This document shows, one piece after another, positions 16,897 to 27,700 of a stretch of 64,000 nucleotides of DNA. The DNA lies in contig CAVZKX010000001.1 in the NCBI GenBank assembly GCA_963775975.1, forward strand, positions 868,001 through 932,000, given 5' to 3'. Origin of the DNA: JANXQG01 sp963775975 (GTDB taxonomy: Bacteria; Planctomycetota; Planctomycetia; Pirellulales; Thermoguttaceae). A model generated the notes under the pieces. The model searched no databases and was not told the origin of the DNA. It worked only from the letters and a program-made list of their open reading frames with translations. The stretch's first letter is position 1; each line of letters opens with the position of its first letter. Position numbers and translations under genes: made by a program.

Positions 16897-18114
16897 CTAC
16901 TTAGCCTTGGCCTTCTTTTCGATCGGAAACAACCACTTGTGAACGTGCCGAGTAACCGCCTGCAATCGTTCGTCTTCGATCTTCTCCCGATAGAGACTCG
17001 CCATATCGTCGCGGACGTGCCCCATAATGGCGTCAACCGCCACTTGGTCCCGTGAATCGCCCCCCACGGTTTCAAAGCTGTGGCGTAAGGCGTAGAAGCT
17101 CAGGCCGGGGCGTTTCAAGTCCAGCGAAACAAGCAGCTTGGAAAACTCGGCGGTGACCGGATCGCTACACCAGTTCTTGACCTTGCCGGTTTCCGGATCG
17201 GGCTCGCTCATCGACGCTGCCGCCCACTTGCGGCCGTACTTGGTGATGAACACCAGCCCGGCGTTTGCCTGATCCTTGGGTTCCGGCCGTTCTTGGATCG
17301 CGGCCTTGATCGCCAGGATGGTTTCTTTCCATAGCGGGCATCGGCGGGCAATCCCGGTTTTCGGCCGCGGGTAGTTGAGCCAGCCGGATTTGAGGTCAAT
17401 GGCGGTAATCGGCAGATTTGCAATATCGCTGTTGCCCAGTCCCGCGTTAATCGCCAGCAACACCATAGCCTTCATCGGGACGCCGGTCTTGTTGATGATC
17501 TTCCGCAGGTCGTTCGCCTCGATCATCCGCGGGCCCTTGGCGGCACGGTTCGCCCGTAGCACCTTCTTGGAAGGCTTCCTAAACTCCGAGCCGTAGCGGA
17601 TCGGGCCGGCAACAAAGTGGTTCTCCGTGCCGTAGCGGAACACGACACGGATTCGCTGTATCTCATTGGCGAGCGTGACCGGGGACCAGCCTTTGGCCAT
17701 ACTCCGCCGGAAGCGTTCAAAGTCGCTGGCGTCGAGGTCGCTGACGAGCCGGGTCGGACCGAAGGCGTCAAGGATTCGTTTGCACGTTTGGAAGTAATCT
17801 TGGAAGCTGACGAGGGCTAGCTCGTTTGATTCCATCTTGCCGCGGCGATTGACCAGAAAGCGATCGCAAAGCTCGCGGACGGTGAAGCCTTCTGGGTGTA
17901 CTCTGGGTGTACGCCCAGCAAGCAGATCGTCTTTCTGCTCCAACCACAGTTCGATTGCCTTTTGCCCGTCCTCATCGCCGGCCACCTTGCCGAAGTAGTG
18001 CATCTTCTGGCGGACCTTCTTTGCCCAATAGCCGCGGGCATGGGCGAATAAGGGGAAGTCTTTATGCGGTTTTGCGGGCTTTTCGGCCGTCTTTTTTCTG
18101 ATAGACTTGGGCAT
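16897..18114 (-). CDS. int: Tyrosine recombinase (integrase) of the element
   Basis: The 405-residue integrase would insert and excise the element at tRNA-Ile2. It has an N-terminal arm-binding-like part, a SAM-like core-binding domain (SFQDYFQTCKRILDAFG...ATRL-type helices) and a catalytic domain. Box II is YALRHSFET (Arg present, the usual first His is Tyr), then the MGH motif and the nucleophile in SLYREKI. In box I the canonical Arg of TGLRxxE is replaced: the text is NAGLGNSDIANLP. The start is ATG 18114; the longer frame to 18291 only translates the antisense of the tRNA. Two GGGTGTAC octamers lie inside the gene (17894, 17905) and three lie just upstream. Confidence 0.9.
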   Translation of the reverse strand: MPKSIRKKTAEKPAKPHKDFPLFAHARGYWAKKVRQKMHYFGKVAGDEDGQKAIELWLEQKDDLLAGRTPRVHPEGFTVRELCDRFLVNRRGKMESNELALVSFQDYFQTCKRILDAFGPTRLVSDLDASDFERFRRSMAKGWSPVTLANEIQRIRVVFRYGTENHFVAGPIRYGSEFRKPSKKVLRANRAAKGPRMIEANDLRKIINKTGVPMKAMVLLAINAGLGNSDIANLPITAIDLKSGWLNYPRPKTGIARRCPLWKETILAIKAAIQERPEPKDQANAGLVFITKYGRKWAAASMSEPDPETGKVKNWCSDPVTAEFSKLLVSLDLKRPGLSFYALRHSFETVGGDSRDQVAVDAIMGHVRDDMASLYREKIEDERLQAVTRHVHKWLFPIEKKAKAK

Positions 18115-18131
18115 GATATTTCCTTGGGCTC

Positions 18132-18160
18132 GGGTGTACCGGGTGTACAAATGGGTGTAC
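18132..18160. promoter_or_regulatory. Right arm sites: three GGGTGTAC octamers
   Basis: GGGTGTAC occurs at 18132, 18141 and 18153, spaced 9 and 12 bases, between the integrase start and the tRNA. They match the palindromic pair near the left junction. They could bind the integrase for recombination and also shut down its own promoter. Confidence 0.55.
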
Positions 18161-18227
18161 TGAATCAAACCCGATTCTATCCGCCCCCTTGGAAATGTCA
18201 ATGAAACCCGGTGAAAACTGATGTTTC

Positions 18228-18300
<73 letters not shown>

Positions 18301-18392
18301 CTATCGTAAGTCGCTATTTCGCAAGCACTTACAACGTCACTTGTGATATAACGCGAATCCGAGCCGAACAGCTTGTATAACGTACATATAAC

Positions 18393-18419
18393 AAACCGGG
18401 CGTTTTCGGCCCGGTTTTT
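18393..18419 (+). terminator. Intrinsic terminator after the tRNA
   Basis: AAACCGGGC and GCCCGGTTT form a perfect 9-bp stem around a 7-base loop and continue into a T-run. It lies about 90 bases after the tRNA 3' end and would end the tRNA transcript. Confidence 0.85.
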
Positions 18420-18610
18420 GTCTCGGCTGCCAAAGTGTCCAGTCCCTAGGAATCATTGGTAGATACTCCCTCGCTATTGTCAACAGCAAATAACAAGGGG
18501 GTGTTTTTCTGTTTTGGACACCCCACCTTGTATTCCACCCTGGCGGTGCTGGGCCGGCTCTCGCGATGAGGAGCATTTTCGGTCAAAAAGTGGTTGAAAA
18601 ATCGGAAAGC

Positions 18611-18619
18611 TGATATACT
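18611..18619 (+). promoter_or_regulatory. Extended -10 promoter for the HAF-repeat gene
   Basis: TGATATACT is an extended -10 (TGN-TATACT). A weak TGGTTG lies 17 bases upstream of the hexamer. The start codon of the PEP-CTERM gene follows 33 bases later. Confidence 0.45.
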
Positions 18620-18652
18620 GGGGATGTTCACAACTCTTTTGAAGTATGCGCC

Positions 18653-19627
18653 ATGAATCGAGTGGTATTGGCCTTGTTTGGCCCTTTGTTCCCAGTCTTG
18701 GCGTGTGTATTCGCAAACGCACAGACTTTCACGACGCTTAACGACCCTTTGCACCCCCTGGGTGGAACGTCGGCACAAGGCATTGATGGCAATAATATCG
18801 TGGGGTATTATAGCGACTCGTCAGGCAGGAACCACGGCTTTCTCTACAACGGCTCAACCTATATGACGCTTGACGACCCATTTGCCAACACCATCCCTGG
18901 TCAGGGAACTGAGGCTTATGGCATTTCTGGAAACAATATCGTGGGGCAGTATTGGGACTCGTCAGGACGCATGTCACACGGCTTCCTTTACAATATCTCA
19001 ACTAGTGCGTACACGACGTTTGACCACCCTTTGGGCGTGCTTGGGAATTGTGCGTGTGGCATTTCAGGCAGCAACGTCGTGGGATACTATAATGTCGCGA
19101 CAACGGGTAGCCCCAACGGCTACGTCTACGACGGTTCAACCTTTACGACGCTTGACGACCCTCTTCCACGGCTCCTTGGAACTGTCGCGTATGGCATTTC
19201 TGGAAACAATATCGTAGGGGAATACACAGACGCAGGAAACATAGACCGCGGATTCATCTACAACGGGTCAACCTTTACGACGCTTGACGACCCTCTGGGC
19301 GTAAAGGCAACACATGCCGACGGAATCTCTGGTAACATTATCGTGGGGGACTATGAAGACTCGTCGCGGTTGTTCCACGGCTTCGTCTACAACGGGTCAA
19401 CTTTTACGACGCTTGACGACCCGTTAAGCGTGAATGGGACGTGGGCTTATGGCATTTCTGGCAACAATATCGTGGGAACTTACCAGGACTTGTATGGGAA
19501 CCACGGTTTCATAGTCACTATTCCCGAACCGTCCACTTTCGCTTTGTTGACTGTCGGGGCAATTGCTCTGTTTGGCTACCGCTTCCGACGACGGTTTACT
19601 TTTGCTCATATACCGCACCGAAGGTAA
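18653..19627 (+). CDS. Secreted HAF-repeat protein with PEP-CTERM anchor
   Basis: The 324-residue protein has a signal peptide (MNRVVLALFGPLFPVLACVFANA) followed by about six repeats of roughly 45 residues of the type GISGNNIVG-Y-DSSG--HGFLYNGSTFTTLDDP, the HAF-type extracellular repeat. It ends with a PEP-CTERM sorting signal: IPEPSTFALLTVGAIALFGYRFRRRF. Exosortase would remove the tail and release or display the protein. The gene lies just outside the integrated element with its own promoter. Its base composition looks lower in GC than its neighbours, which may mean recent transfer. The last 32 bases overlap the opposite gene. Confidence 0.9.
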   Translation: MNRVVLALFGPLFPVLACVFANAQTFTTLNDPLHPLGGTSAQGIDGNNIVGYYSDSSGRNHGFLYNGSTYMTLDDPFANTIPGQGTEAYGISGNNIVGQYWDSSGRMSHGFLYNISTSAYTTFDHPLGVLGNCACGISGSNVVGYYNVATTGSPNGYVYDGSTFTTLDDPLPRLLGTVAYGISGNNIVGEYTDAGNIDRGFIYNGSTFTTLDDPLGVKATHADGISGNIIVGDYEDSSRLFHGFVYNGSTFTTLDDPLSVNGTWAYGISGNNIVGTYQDLYGNHGFIVTIPEPSTFALLTVGAIALFGYRFRRRFTFAHIPHRR

Positions 19628-19923
19628 TGCCGCTGAACGCCTCTGATACCGGCTTCTCTAACTCGTGCGTATTTATGCACTCGCCAGCCGCGTTGAAATA
19701 ATGGCGAGTGTACTTGTCTCGCTGTACCCAAGATTTAATGGCGTAGTTCCTGATTGGCTCGGCAACGGTTAATTCAGCAGGAGCGGCAATCGCTAATTTC
19801 ACGGCTTATGCTGTTAGAAATCCCCTCTATACTCTCAGGTATATCCTTGACATCTGTTATCGCTACTTTACCGGTAGTTGTATTTGCGAGTGCGGTCATA
19901 CAATCGTCGAATAGGCCACTCAT
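19596..19923 (-). CDS. Small protein coupled to the molybdate transporter gene (apparent frameshift)
   Basis: The transporter stop overlaps an ATG here (AAAATGAG), the usual sign of coupled translation. The frame MSGLFDDCMTALANTTTGKVAITDVKDIPE runs ~45 residues, then near 19805 a one-base shift leads into VKLAIAAPAELTVAEPIRNYAIKSWV and on through RHYFNAAGECINTHELEKPVSE to 19596, for about 108 residues. I recognise no family; it has no membrane segment. The coupling suggests a partner of the transporter, for example a cytoplasmic anion-handling factor, but that is inference. Confidence 0.5.
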
Positions 19924-21158
19924 TTTTTAACCCCAAGCGCGGCAGCCGCCGCCACGGCCCAGCCGAGGGCGAAGCCGGCCACTATGCCAAGAGTCAAACA
20001 AGTGACGGCCGTCAGGGCGACGACGACCAGCGCACCACAAGTTCTCTGGTCGCGGCAGACGATCGCCAGTTCCACCCCACCAGCCGCCAAGAGCACGCCC
20101 AACACGTTTTGAGGATAGTTCTCAAGCAGTGCGCCGATCGATCCGCCCAAGGTCAAGGCGAGCAGCATCTTCGCCGCGCCCAAGATCACGATGCTGCCGC
20201 CGGTCCGCGCGCCGAACCGATATTGCCCCGCCAAGCCGCCCGCGCCGTGGCACATCGGCATGCCGCCCAACGGACAGCAGACGAGGTTCATCAATGCCAC
20301 GGAAACGGCAACCTTCTTCGGCCGGGCTGGAGTTTGCGGAAACAAGTCGCGCGACAACGCGCAGACCGCGACGACGGAATTCAAGAGCGTCAAGGGAATC
20401 TGCGGCAGCGCGGCATGGAAAACGCCCCATTTCCAATCGGCCGGATGGGCCAAGTTGGGGAGATGCCAGTGAAAACCGAAGTGCAGCCCGGCGAAGAGGC
20501 CGCCGTGCGCCGCGAACATGGCACTTAAGCCGATGGCGAAAATGACGAGCGCCGCCGGCATCCGCTTGGAACTATGGAGCCAGAATGCAATCCCCGCACA
20601 GACGAGGCCGATTCCGATGCCCTCCCAGCCGAGGAACGCGCGGGTATTGACCGCCATGACGCCGTCTTCGAACTTCAATTTCAGACCGAGCACCATGGTG
20701 ATGATGCCCTCAAAAATCAGCTTCAGGCCGAGGCTAAGCTGCAATCCGCGCACGACGGGGAGCGGAATGTGGCGGCTCAGCCAATCGATCGAGCCGCTGA
20801 TGCCCAGGAGGAGAATCGCCGCTCCGCAGGCGATCCCGGCCGCCAGGATCTGGGCCTCGTTCGCCCCTTCCGAAATCGCCACCGCCGCGATGGCTTTCAT
20901 CGGCTGCACGGGCATGGGAATGCGGAACAGCCATCCCGTAACGAAGTTCATGGCTCCAGCCAATAAAAGTGCCGGACCCAACTGAAGCCCGCACTTATTG
21001 ACCATGCCGACCAGGAGCGGGATAAAAACGCCCAGATCGCCGAGCCCTCCGGCGGCCTCGCGGAGTGTGAATCGCATGTCCCCCGGGCGAGACGTCGCCG
21101 GCGCGTCCGGGACGTCGTTTGCTGTCTGGGGAGCAGGCGCGAGGTCTTGGTTTGCCAC
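19920..21158 (-). CDS. MOT1-type molybdate (SulP-related) transporter
   Basis: The 412-residue, multi-helix inner-membrane protein carries both MOT1 family signatures: PMPVQPMKAIAAVAI in the first half and GGMPMCHGAGGLAGQYRFGARTG in the second, plus the opening GGLGDLGVFIPLLVG. MOT1 proteins take up molybdate; sulfate is the alternative substrate in this wider SulP-like group. The C-terminus is a glycine/alanine-rich helix ending GVKK. The first ATG is used; no strong ribosome site is visible. A small gene overlaps its stop. Confidence 0.88.
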   Translation of the reverse strand: MANQDLAPAPQTANDVPDAPATSRPGDMRFTLREAAGGLGDLGVFIPLLVGMVNKCGLQLGPALLLAGAMNFVTGWLFRIPMPVQPMKAIAAVAISEGANEAQILAAGIACGAAILLLGISGSIDWLSRHIPLPVVRGLQLSLGLKLIFEGIITMVLGLKLKFEDGVMAVNTRAFLGWEGIGIGLVCAGIAFWLHSSKRMPAALVIFAIGLSAMFAAHGGLFAGLHFGFHWHLPNLAHPADWKWGVFHAALPQIPLTLLNSVVAVCALSRDLFPQTPARPKKVAVSVALMNLVCCPLGGMPMCHGAGGLAGQYRFGARTGGSIVILGAAKMLLALTLGGSIGALLENYPQNVLGVLLAAGGVELAIVCRDQRTCGALVVVALTAVTCLTLGIVAGFALGWAVAAAAALGVKK

Positions 21159-21203
21159 GCGATTATTTTACACGAAAGGGAGCGGAATTGTCGTCCGAAG
21201 CAT

Positions 21204-21578
21204 TTAGATTTCGGTTTTCGGCTGTCCCTCGCCGCCTTCACGCTGGATCTGCTCCCAGGCCCAGGACCAGGCGGCCACGGCGGCGGGGAAGCCGCGCGTG
21301 TTGACGCCGAGAAGTATTGCCTGCTCGATTTCGGCCGTCGTCGCGCCGTGCTCCAGCGCCCGGCGGACGTGGCTCTTCACGGCCGATTCGAGCCCGGCGC
21401 CCAAGGAAATGCCGATCTTGATCAGTTCACACGTCTTGCGGTCTAAGGGACCAGCCTGATCGGCGACATGCGCTACCTGCTCGTGGGCGTGAGCGATGCC
21501 GGGAAACTTCGCCGCGAATGCTCGAAATGTTTTCGGCAGTTTCGGACTCGCGCTCGGGCCTTCCGCGGATGAACTCAT
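21204..21578 (-). CDS. Carboxymuconolactone decarboxylase-like (AhpD-fold) protein
   Basis: The 124-residue protein has the family core: FRAFAAKFPGIAHAHEQVAHVADQAGPLDRKTCELIKIG, then a helix with SHVRRALEHGATTAEIEQAILLGVNTRGFPAA. The AhpD-type CxxC redox pair is missing: the equivalent spot reads LESAVKSH, keeping the His only, so peroxidase-reductase activity is unlikely. It may be a lactone-type enzyme or a structural member of this fold. It stands alone between the transporter and the giant membrane gene, 45 bases after the transporter start. Confidence 0.85.
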   Translation of the reverse strand: MSSSAEGPSASPKLPKTFRAFAAKFPGIAHAHEQVAHVADQAGPLDRKTCELIKIGISLGAGLESAVKSHVRRALEHGATTAEIEQAILLGVNTRGFPAAVAAWSWAWEQIQREGGEGQPKTEI

Positions 21579-21715
21579 ACTCGCGCCTCTTAATCATCGT
21601 ATGCTGCCGGAGAACCGCGTACAGCATAGCAGATGACAGGCGAACGACAAGCGGGGCAAGGCGATGGGTCGCCAGCGAAAGCTCGATTGGAGCCGGCCCT
21701 AGCGTGAAATGCCGC

Positions 21716-24700
21716 TCACCGCTGCCACACCTTGAGCCGCTCAACCGCCGCCAGCACGTCGTTCCGCCGCTTCTCGAAGACGGCGAATAGGGCGATGATG
21801 CCCGCGCCCAGGGCGATACCGCTGGCGTACAAGATCCACGTGTTGCCTCGTATGACCGCGGCATACCAGAGCATGCTCAGCAAATCGACAACTAGGAACG
21901 TCACGCCAAGATAGAGGAAGGAGCGAACGCGGAGCAATATGCCCAGCAGAACGCCCGCCACCGAAAACACCATCAGCACCAACGCCAACCGCCATTCGGC
22001 CAGCCCGGCGATGTACATGTCGGCCGTGGACGAAACGTAGATCACGCTCAATGCCAAATAGCGCACCGCCAGCCGCTGCGGCTCGGCAATGCGGCGGCGA
22101 TTCAAGTACTCCGCGGCCAGCGCCGCTAGAGCGACTGGAATCAGCCAGACCTGAGGATGCCGGAAGAACGTGATATGCGATTCGTGCAACACGGTCCACA
22201 GCCCACAATTGCCGGCGAGCACCGCCAGCACGGTCGCCAGACCGGAGCGCCGCGTGACCGCCGTCGTCGTATAAAACATCGCCATCATAAGCCACATCAG
22301 CGGCGAGCGGCCGACGAGGCTCCACGGGCCGCCGTGATGATGCGGCATGATCCAGAATCCAATCGCGGGCAAAAGCGGCAACAGCATGGCCGTCCGCTCC
22401 AGCGGAACCGCCAGCACGGCCATTCCGCGGCGGTGGAACCATTCGCTCAATCCTGCCCCGAGAAACGCTCCGGCGAGCACCAGGAACATCCAGTATCGCA
22501 ACAGGTCGTGCTCGAAAAGCCACGGCATCGCAAGGTATACGTGGATACCGATGAGCAGCCCGATCGCTTCCGCGAAGTAAACATAGACCTGCCGTTGGCG
22601 ATCGCTTTGTTTGAACGGGTCCCACAGTGGGACGACGGCAATCGCGATGCAGCCAGCCGCCGCGACGAGGAGTGCAGTCGCCACGAACGCGATTTCCCAA
22701 TGGTCCAAAGGTGCGCCGACATGCGGATTGAAGAGAATTGCCTCTTGCGCCAGCACGGCGAGCGTCATCGCGCCGGCGAGTCCGGCCGCGTAGGGAGCGA
22801 ATTGCCGGCCTCGCGCCGCCCAATCGTTTTCGCGCGGCAGGACTATTTTGAGGCCGCCCGCGATGAGCGTAACGACGACGGCGGAAACAATTACGGCAAT
22901 GCTGCCGTGCAGCCACGGCGACTTCGATCGCGGGACTCATCATCGACCAGCGGAGGCAGCAGCCGAAGAGCACGCTGCACACGAAAGCCGCCGTTTGCCA
23001 GACGGGCCGCTGTGACTGTAGGGAACCGCCTCCGTGCCGTTCCGGTCCCGGAAGCGTCGGAACGGCACGGAGGCCGTTCCCTACAGTAATTGCTGCCATG
23101 ATGATCGTCGTTCCCAGCAACACGAGCAGAGCCATTGGGCCAGCCAACCGCGTTGCCACTCCATATTGGGCGAGCCGTGTGCTAACGTCCTTGAACGAGG
23201 CGTCGGTCGAGACCCAAACGGCCAAGGCGGCAACGGCCGTCGCGGCAAGTGCTTGAACATCGGAAAACCATCGGAAGTCTTCTTCCTCGGCGATCGGGAT
23301 GCGAAGCGCCGACCAAACGGCGCGAAGCCGCGGCAGAGACCAGCCGACGGCCGCGGCGGCGAGCGTGAAACAGGCCAGCACGTCGCCGGCGGCCCAAAAA
23401 TACGTCCGCGGCGCGAAGCCTTTCGACCACAGCCACATTCCGGCCGCCGCGATAGCAAGGCAGTAAAGCATCTGCAAGGCAGAGCGCGGCGAACGATCCC
23501 AGAGACAGATTCCGGCCGCGGCCGCGATCGAGGCTAACGCGATCCAATCAATCACTTTAACTGCAACGTGTGGCCCGGATAGATCGAGGAAAGTCCCCAA
23601 CGCAACCGCGATCACAAACAATGCCGTGCCGAGCCAGGCCGCTTGGCGCAATAACGCAGTGGGCTGTGGACATTTGCGGCAGCCGTATTATCACAACTTC
23701 GCACCCTCCCCAGGAACGACCAGGCGGCGGATCCGGCTGCCAGGCAGACGACGTTGACTATGAGGAACGATACGGGAATCTCTGCGAGCCAGGCGGTTAG
23801 GTTCAGGCCATCTGGTTCATGGGCGCGCCATATTACAATCCCCGCTGCGTTGATCACAACGCTTGAAGCATACACATAATCGACCCTGCGTCGCCAAAGT
23901 GCGGTCGCGGCGGCGATGCCGCTGAGGGCGAGCATCGCGCCGGCCGGCCACCAAGGTCGATGAAGTTCCCGGATGGCATCTCCCAAAGCCAAGCCCGACG
24001 CCGGCACGCCGAAGGCGACGATCCAACCTTCGACCTGTGATGCACCGAATAGCGCATTTCGCGCGACGTAGGACGGACCTCCGAGTCCGTCCACTTTAGG
24101 AGGACGGACTGAAAAGTAGTACCTACAGATGACGCCAGTCGCCAACATCACTGCTCCAGACGCGGTCCATGCGGCAAGGAGAGCATGGTACGCTCGCCAC
24201 TGCTCGAAGATCGGCAACGCGATCGTTGTGCTGGATACTGCGCATGCCGCCAGTACGCCCGCTCCCAGCAACAGCCCGCCCAGCGCGTGGACCAGGTCGC
24301 CCAAGCGTCCGCGGAGCACGACGGCGACAACCGGCAGGATGAGCGCGAACCAGCCGATTTCCCGGCCGGCAGTGATGCACCACGCTTGGTCGTTCCAATC
24401 TAATAAGGCCAGATCCAAGAGGGCCCGGCCCAGTAGGATCGCGTTTCCGGCGACGGCCATGCCGATCTGAACGTGCATCAAAACGCCGGGCAATCGCTTT
24501 CCTTCATCTTCCCGCCAGACGCCGGTGAATCGCCGCGCCACGAGCCACACGATCGCCCAAATGGCGGCCGCGATTGTGGCCCATTGCACGAGGCTGACGA
24601 AGAAAATCGTGTCGATCGGCTGCTTGCTCAGTGTAGCCTGAAGGGAATATCCGAGCGTCACAGCGACTTCCAAGACCAGGCCAGCGGAGAATGCATAGCC

Positions 24701-27700
24701 GCTCGATCGCTCCCGCAGTGAATGACCGACCAGCGCCGCCATGACCAGGGCGAGCGGAACCACATAGCTCCAAGTCGGTCCAAGATTGGCGAAGAAGCTT
24801 AGCGCTGCCGGACCATGCGGTGAAGTACCGCCTATTTGCAGCAAGGCTGCGGCAACAGTTATCAATAGTACCGGCGCTGCCATCGTGATAAGCGAGACGG
24901 CTCGGGCAATCGCGTCCGCCCTTCGGTCCAGCGAAATTGCGACATGCCTCGCCCGGCACAAACCCGCCAGGCGCGCGCGTTGCCAGATAGCGGCCGAGGA
25001 AATCAGCAGCGCGACGCTGAGTCCCCAGCGCAGCGCGGACGCTGCCGCCGGAGCGCCGAGTCGTGGATCGACGGCGAACCGGCCGCTGACAATAACTGGA
25101 ATCGTGGCCGCGATGAGCAATGCTGTTATCAACTCCTCATCTCGCCACTGATCCCAAAGCGCGGCCAGCAGCGTCAAGGCCGAAAGCCCCGCTAGCAGCC
25201 ACGCCGCCGGGCCAAACGCCGTGCTTGCCACAATGGCAGGCCCAGCAAATTCGTCGTGTACCGCCGGCATGATACAAACGACCAGCATCAGGTACTGCAC
25301 CACGATCACTGCATGTCGGGCGATGCGGTCCACGCCATAACGATGGGCGAATGCCGTAACGAACGTGTCCTGCGTATCGCCGATCTTTCGGCGCAAACCC
25401 AGGATTCGTGCAATCATCCATGCCAACGAAAGCCCCATCAATGCAATGCCACACACTTGGAGATTCCGCGGGCTATTCGCAATGTCTTCTAGAGACGTAA
25501 TCCAACCGGCTTGCTTTAGCCATGCGACCGCGGCAAACAGCGACGCGAACGATAACAATCCTTGACATACGAAAACGCGCAACGGCGTTCGATAATGTAC
25601 AGCCAGCATGGAATAGACTCCGCCGGCGCACATCGCACTCGCGGCAGCCGCAAGCGGATGCTCCCACAGACCGGCCGCGAGCGTGACACAAATCGCTGGC
25701 CATGCAAGCGCCTCGCTCAACTTCGCGAGTGGAGTGACATAGATCGCGCCCACCGCAGTCGATGAAGACCAAAACCGGCAACAGACATGAACAGTGCCTC
25801 GCCGGAGAGCAAAAGTCCCCAGTGTGGCCCGAAGGCTCGCGTTGACGGATGCCATGCAAAGCCCCACGGAAGCACGGTCGAAAGCAGGAGCAGGCCAAGA
25901 TAGCTGAACTCAATCCGCCGCCAGCGCACCGCCAGCGCCGTTCCAATTCCGCCGTAGCTGCCGTAAAGGATCGCGGCCCGCAAGGCGTCGGTCGCGCCGT
26001 ATGTCAGTCCGTGAAACGTGGTAAGAATCAGCCCGACCGCCGCTGCCGCCGCGCAGCCACCGAAATAATATACGCCATGCCGACGATAACCCGCTCTTGC
26101 CAGCCATTCGGAGATTATCGCCAGCGCGACAAATAGACCGCACAACGCCGTGCCGCTGCGGCCGCTCAACGTCAACCGAAGCATGTTCATGCTGGTTACT
26201 TCGCCGGCCGGCATAGTTAGATCGCCGGCGACGAGATGGAACACCGTCAAATAAGCCAGGGCCGCGCAGGCGATCGCGCCGATGTGCAAAATCGGCATCC
26301 GCCAGCGGAATGCCGCCCAGCCTAGTGTGAGCATATCGAACACGCCGACCGCGATGATCCACCAGGGATGCGGCCAAGCCAGGCCGAGGCCTGCCAACAT
26401 TCCGGCCAAAGCGATAAGTGCCACCGCGGTCCCGGCCAAGCGATAGGAGTCAAGCGACGCATCGCGCCGTGCTCCGCGTTGCACGGTCAGTCCAGCCGCA
26501 AGTACGGGCAAGGCAAGCACGGCGGCCAGCGGCGAGCAGCGGTGCAACAGCATAACGAGTTCGGCCCGCGAAGCCACTTGGGCTACGAGCAGGCCGATGG
26601 CGACGGCCGTCGAAAACGCGGCAATTCCCAGCAGCGTAAACAAGTTGCCGCACTGTCCGGCATCGAGCCGGCCTCGATTTGGCTTAAGACCGAGACCGCC
26701 GCTGAATCGGCGCAAATGCCCGACAATTGCAACGGCGAATAATCCAACGCAGATTCCGCCAGCCGCTAGAAACCCCTCGCCGAACGGCTGCTCGGACATA
26801 AGCGGGACAATCGCCAGCATCGCGGCCGAGTTACCCAAAACGGCCAGCGACAGCGACCGTCGGGTGTCGCCTGCGATGACGCGCGCGGCGAGCGTAACCA
26901 ACCACGCAAAGATCGCCAGAGAAACCACCTGAGGAACAAGCGCAGCGGGCGTCCACTTCTCGTTCGACATCACCGCCATGGCGACGAAGTTCAGCGGCAC
27001 CAGGAGCGTGGCAATGACCAGTATTCCACGGCTTGTGGAAGCGAGCTTCCAACGATGATGGGCGTAAAGACCCACGCCGAAGATCGCCGACGTGATTGTC
27101 ACAAAAATGAAGACTTGAAAGTAATGAATCGCTTTTAAGCGTTCCCAGAGGCTCACGACAAGAGCCGTCGAGGAGCAGACGATTAGAAGCCCGCCAACCA
27201 ATTCACCCCAGTGGATATTGCGCTCTTCCATAAAGGCCGCGAGAATTTCGGCCCACGATCGTCTTGGCGGAGCCGGGGCAGTCGGCGGTGCAACCTGCGC
27301 CCGGGCGAGTTCCGGTGGCACGGGCGCTGGAACAATTTGCAGCTCGGCAGTCGTTGCTAATACCGGCACCGTTGCCGCGACTTCCGTAGCGGCAGCTTCC
27401 GACGGCCCGATTGGCGCTGCAACCGGCACCGCAATTTGCGGCTCGCCAGCCAAGGGCATCACGAAAGCCACGGCCTTCTGCCGCGGCGACAGCGACTGCA
27501 GTCGATAGCTGCTAATCTGTATCAACAGCCGGTCGACCTCCGCGGGTGCCAGCGCTCCCTTTTCGCGAAAATGCTGCAACTGCCGCTTCAGCGCGTCCAG
27601 GTCGGCCAATTCGGCAGCCAGGGGTGTTGTGAGGTCTCGCCCGCACCACTGGCAACGATGTCGATCGACGCTGTCGAGCCCGCAGAAGGCGCATTTGTTA

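Noticed and set aside
18720..19490. CRISPR-like periodic repeats
   Set aside because: The repeats are coding (HAF units in frame) with diverging units and no spacers of constant length.
22157..23089. 310-residue plus-strand frame over the giant membrane gene
   Set aside because: Low-complexity Arg/His-rich text typical of antisense of GC-rich membrane proteins.
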